Of a DNA stretch of 15,858 nt, positions 14,353-15,858 are shown in pieces. Source of the DNA: DATDRQ01 sp035291645. GTDB taxonomy: Bacteria; Chloroflexota; Anaerolineae; Anaerolineales; UBA4823. The stretch covers positions 1 through 15,858 of the forward strand of contig DATDRQ010000054.1 in assembly GCA_035291645.1 (NCBI GenBank), in the 5' to 3' direction. The notes below the pieces were generated by a model, which did not search any database, was not told where the DNA came from, and saw only the letters and a program-made list of their open reading frames with translations. Position 1 is the first letter of the stretch, and each line of letters begins with the position of its first letter. The position numbers and the translations under genes are program-made.

Positions 14353-15419
14353 TGGCGAGCCTCGATTGTCCAATCTCCGACGAATTCGATTTCCAGCTCC
14401 AACTCAACGCCGAATTTCTTGATTACTTGATTACGAGCGAGTTGGATTAGCTGCCAGATATCGCCAGCTGAGGCGCCGCCGTGGTTGATAAAGAAATTAC
14501 CGTGCAGTGGGCTGATCTGTGCTTTACCCACCCGGGTGCCTTTCAGACCAGCTGCCTCGATTAACCGACCGGCAAAATCGCCAGGCGGGTTCTTGAACAT
14601 CGAACCCATGCTGGCTCCTGGTGGTTGAGTGGTACGCCGGTAATTCAAATTTTCTTCCATCCTGGCGTTCACCGCCTCGCGATTGGAAAGTTCCAGGCCT
14701 AACCAGGCTGACAAAACGACCGTACGCGGGGAGGGAGAGAAAACCGTGGGTGCTCCACCCCGTCCGGGTTGTGTTGGTTTGTGCGAGGTTCCCTTAATCA
14801 CGCTGCTCCGATAGGCGAATTGAAATCGATCTGCCATCCACTTATCCCGCACGAACTCCGGGATCGGCTTATCCCCGTTCGCTCGGGGTCTCTCCGGATC
14901 TTCCCGATGCAAGATGTCTGCCAGGAGGAGGTTGCCAGCGGTGTCTCCACCGTGGGCGCCGGCGTTCCCGACGATCGCCCCTCCTAACGTCCCGGGGATA
15001 CCAGCCGCCCATTCTAGACCGGCTAATCCCCGGGTGGCAGCCTGCCGGCTGATCGAACCTAAATTTGCGCCTGATTCGGCCCATACTTGCGGCGGCTCTT
15101 TCTCGAGGTCGAATCGTACCCGGCGGGCTTTGTTCAGCACGGCTACCCCGCTCAGACCTCGATCGCTGACCAGAATATTCGAACCACCACCGAATACCAC
15201 GAACGGTACCTCCATCTCCCACAGGTGCCCGGTAATCTCTGCCAGGTCTTCCGCGCTTTTCGCCTGAATCAACCCTTCCGCCGCCCCCCCGACCCGGGCC
15301 GCGGTATAGCGGGCGAGAGGCACGTCTATCTGCAGGCGCTGGCCAAACACGGCTTTCGCAGCCTGCTCATCGTAGACGGAAGATTCTCTAACAGGAAACG
15401 AATGCTCCGGTTTAGCCAT
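14349..15419 (-). CDS. murB: UDP-N-acetylenolpyruvoylglucosamine reductase
   Basis: FAD enzyme that reduces UDP-GlcNAc-enolpyruvate to UDP-MurNAc with NADPH. The 356 residues show the FAD-binding VFGGGSNILVSDRG (75-88), the phosphate-contacting GIPGTLGGAIVGNAGAHGG (140-158), YRSS (203-206), the catalytic serine S273 in GSMFKNP, and GKAQISPLHGNFFINHG (298-314). The YRSS stretch links this protein to the type I-like pattern. A Pro/Gly/Ser-rich insert at about 211-232 separates VIKG from VVLSAWLGLE and looks like a surface loop. A longer open frame reaches 15542, but it only shadows murC. ATG 15419 overlaps the last 8 bases of murC and gives the normal N-terminus. It probably depends on coupled translation from murC. 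Confidence 0.96.
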   Translation of the reverse strand: MAKPEHSFPVRESSVYDEQAAKAVFGQRLQIDVPLARYTAARVGGAAEGLIQAKSAEDLAEITGHLWEMEVPFVVFGGGSNILVSDRGLSGVAVLNKARRVRFDLEKEPPQVWAESGANLGSISRQAATRGLAGLEWAAGIPGTLGGAIVGNAGAHGGDTAGNLLLADILHREDPERPRANGDKPIPEFVRDKWMADRFQFAYRSSVIKGTSHKPTQPGRGGAPTVFSPSPRTVVLSAWLGLELSNREAVNARMEENLNYRRTTQPPGASMGSMFKNPPGDFAGRLIEAAGLKGTRVGKAQISPLHGNFFINHGGASAGDIWQLIQLARNQVIKKFGVELELEIEFVGDWTIEARQ

Positions 15420-15858
15420 TGTCTTCCATCGTCCGCAGCGTTTCCAGGACCTGAGAACTAATCCGGTCGGCGTCCCCAGCCGACAGTACGACCAGCACAT
15501 CTCCGGGCTTGAGTCGCTCTGCCAGAAAGGCCGCCGCTTCATCGAGCATGGAGAAAAACCTGACGGAAGGGTGATCCATTTTTTCGACGAACCGGGCGGC
15601 AGAAAAATCCTGGCGCGCTTCCTCGCGCGCCCCGAAGACCTCGGTCACCAGGACGTGATCGGCTTCACTAAAGGCAGTGGTGAACCCAGGGAACAACGCC
15701 AATGTGCGCGTATAGGTATGCGGCTGCCACACTGCCCACAGGGTCCTTCCCGGAAAGCGCCAGCGGACCGCATCCAGAGTCGCCGCGATCTCGGTTGGAT
15801 GGTGGGCATAATCATCGATCACCGTGATCCCGACGACCTCGCCGCGCACTTCGAAGCG
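15412..15858 (-). CDS. murC: UDP-N-acetylmuramate--L-alanine ligase, C-terminal part (5' end beyond the window)
   Basis: Only the last 148 residues are inside the window. The coding frame continues off the right edge: the first visible codons read RFEVRGE, leading into the Mur-ligase signature VIDDYAHHPTEI, which places the fragment at the start of the C-terminal (ADP/amino-acid-binding) domain. Later landmarks are WQPHTYTRTLALF, the LVTEVFGAREE loop, typical of MurC, and DVLVVLSAGDAD near the end. The enzyme adds L-alanine to UDP-MurNAc with ATP. It overlaps murB by 8 bases. The GTG at 15847-15849 is internal and is not the real start. MurC is preferred over MurD/E/F by the PHTYTRT segment and the murB neighbour. 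Confidence 0.95.
   Translation of the reverse strand, partial: RFEVRGEVVGITVIDDYAHHPTEIAATLDAVRWRFPGRTLWAVWQPHTYTRTLALFPGFTTAFSEADHVLVTEVFGAREEARQDFSAARFVEKMDHPSVRFFSMLDEAAAFLAERLKPGDVLVVLSAGDADRISSQVLETLRTMEDNG

Noticed and set aside
15420..15542. 41-codon N-terminal extension of murB
   Set aside because: It overlaps the coding sequence of murC in another frame and is not MurB-like. ATG 15419 gives the normal N-terminus.

Overview
The window looks like a chromosomal segment of a Gram-positive-type, probably anaerobic bacterium. The best guess is a member of the Chloroflexota (Anaerolineae-like). This is inference from gene content and remembered protein style: a murC-murB-ddl-ftsQ-ftsA-ftsZ division cluster, a B12-dependent (class II) ribonucleotide reductase with its regulator NrdR, and two tandem deoxynucleoside kinases. 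No rRNA or other marker fixes the taxon. No tRNA, insertion sequence, CRISPR array or phage gene was seen.

Layout. (1) 1-4487, plus strand: the tail of an unidentified gene, then four tightly packed genes. These encode E1-alpha and E1-beta subunits of a thiamine-diphosphate 2-oxoacid dehydrogenase, a protein that fuses a lipoyl domain and an E3/E1-binding domain to a NeuD/PglD-type left-handed beta-helix acyltransferase, and a DegT/DnrJ/EryC1 sugar aminotransferase. (2) 4500-6133, minus strand: two deoxynucleoside kinase genes, with the truncated remnant of a PPOX-class flavin oxidoreductase gene between them. (3) 6247-9369, minus strand: nrdJ and nrdR, preceded by a strong sigma-70-like promoter and two NrdR-box-like palindromes. 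(4) 9736-15858, minus strand: the end of the dcw cluster (ftsZ, ftsA, ftsQ, ddl, murB and the 3' part of murC), with very short gaps or overlaps except for about 100 bp before ftsZ. The plus-strand operon and the minus-strand block converge at 4488-4499.

How the genes work together. The dcw genes make peptidoglycan precursors and assemble the Z ring. The nrdR-nrdJ-kinase group supplies dNTPs by de novo reduction and by salvage. The most unusual part is region 1. The lipoyl carrier and binding domains of a 2-oxoacid dehydrogenase E2 are present, but the usual E2 catalytic domain is replaced by an amino-sugar N-acyltransferase. The E1 genes lie directly upstream and an amino-sugar-forming aminotransferase directly downstream. 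I infer a dedicated acyl-making and transferring system that decorates a 4- or 3-amino sugar for a surface glycan or glycolipid. The lipoyl-to-sugar transfer is a hypothesis and has not been shown.
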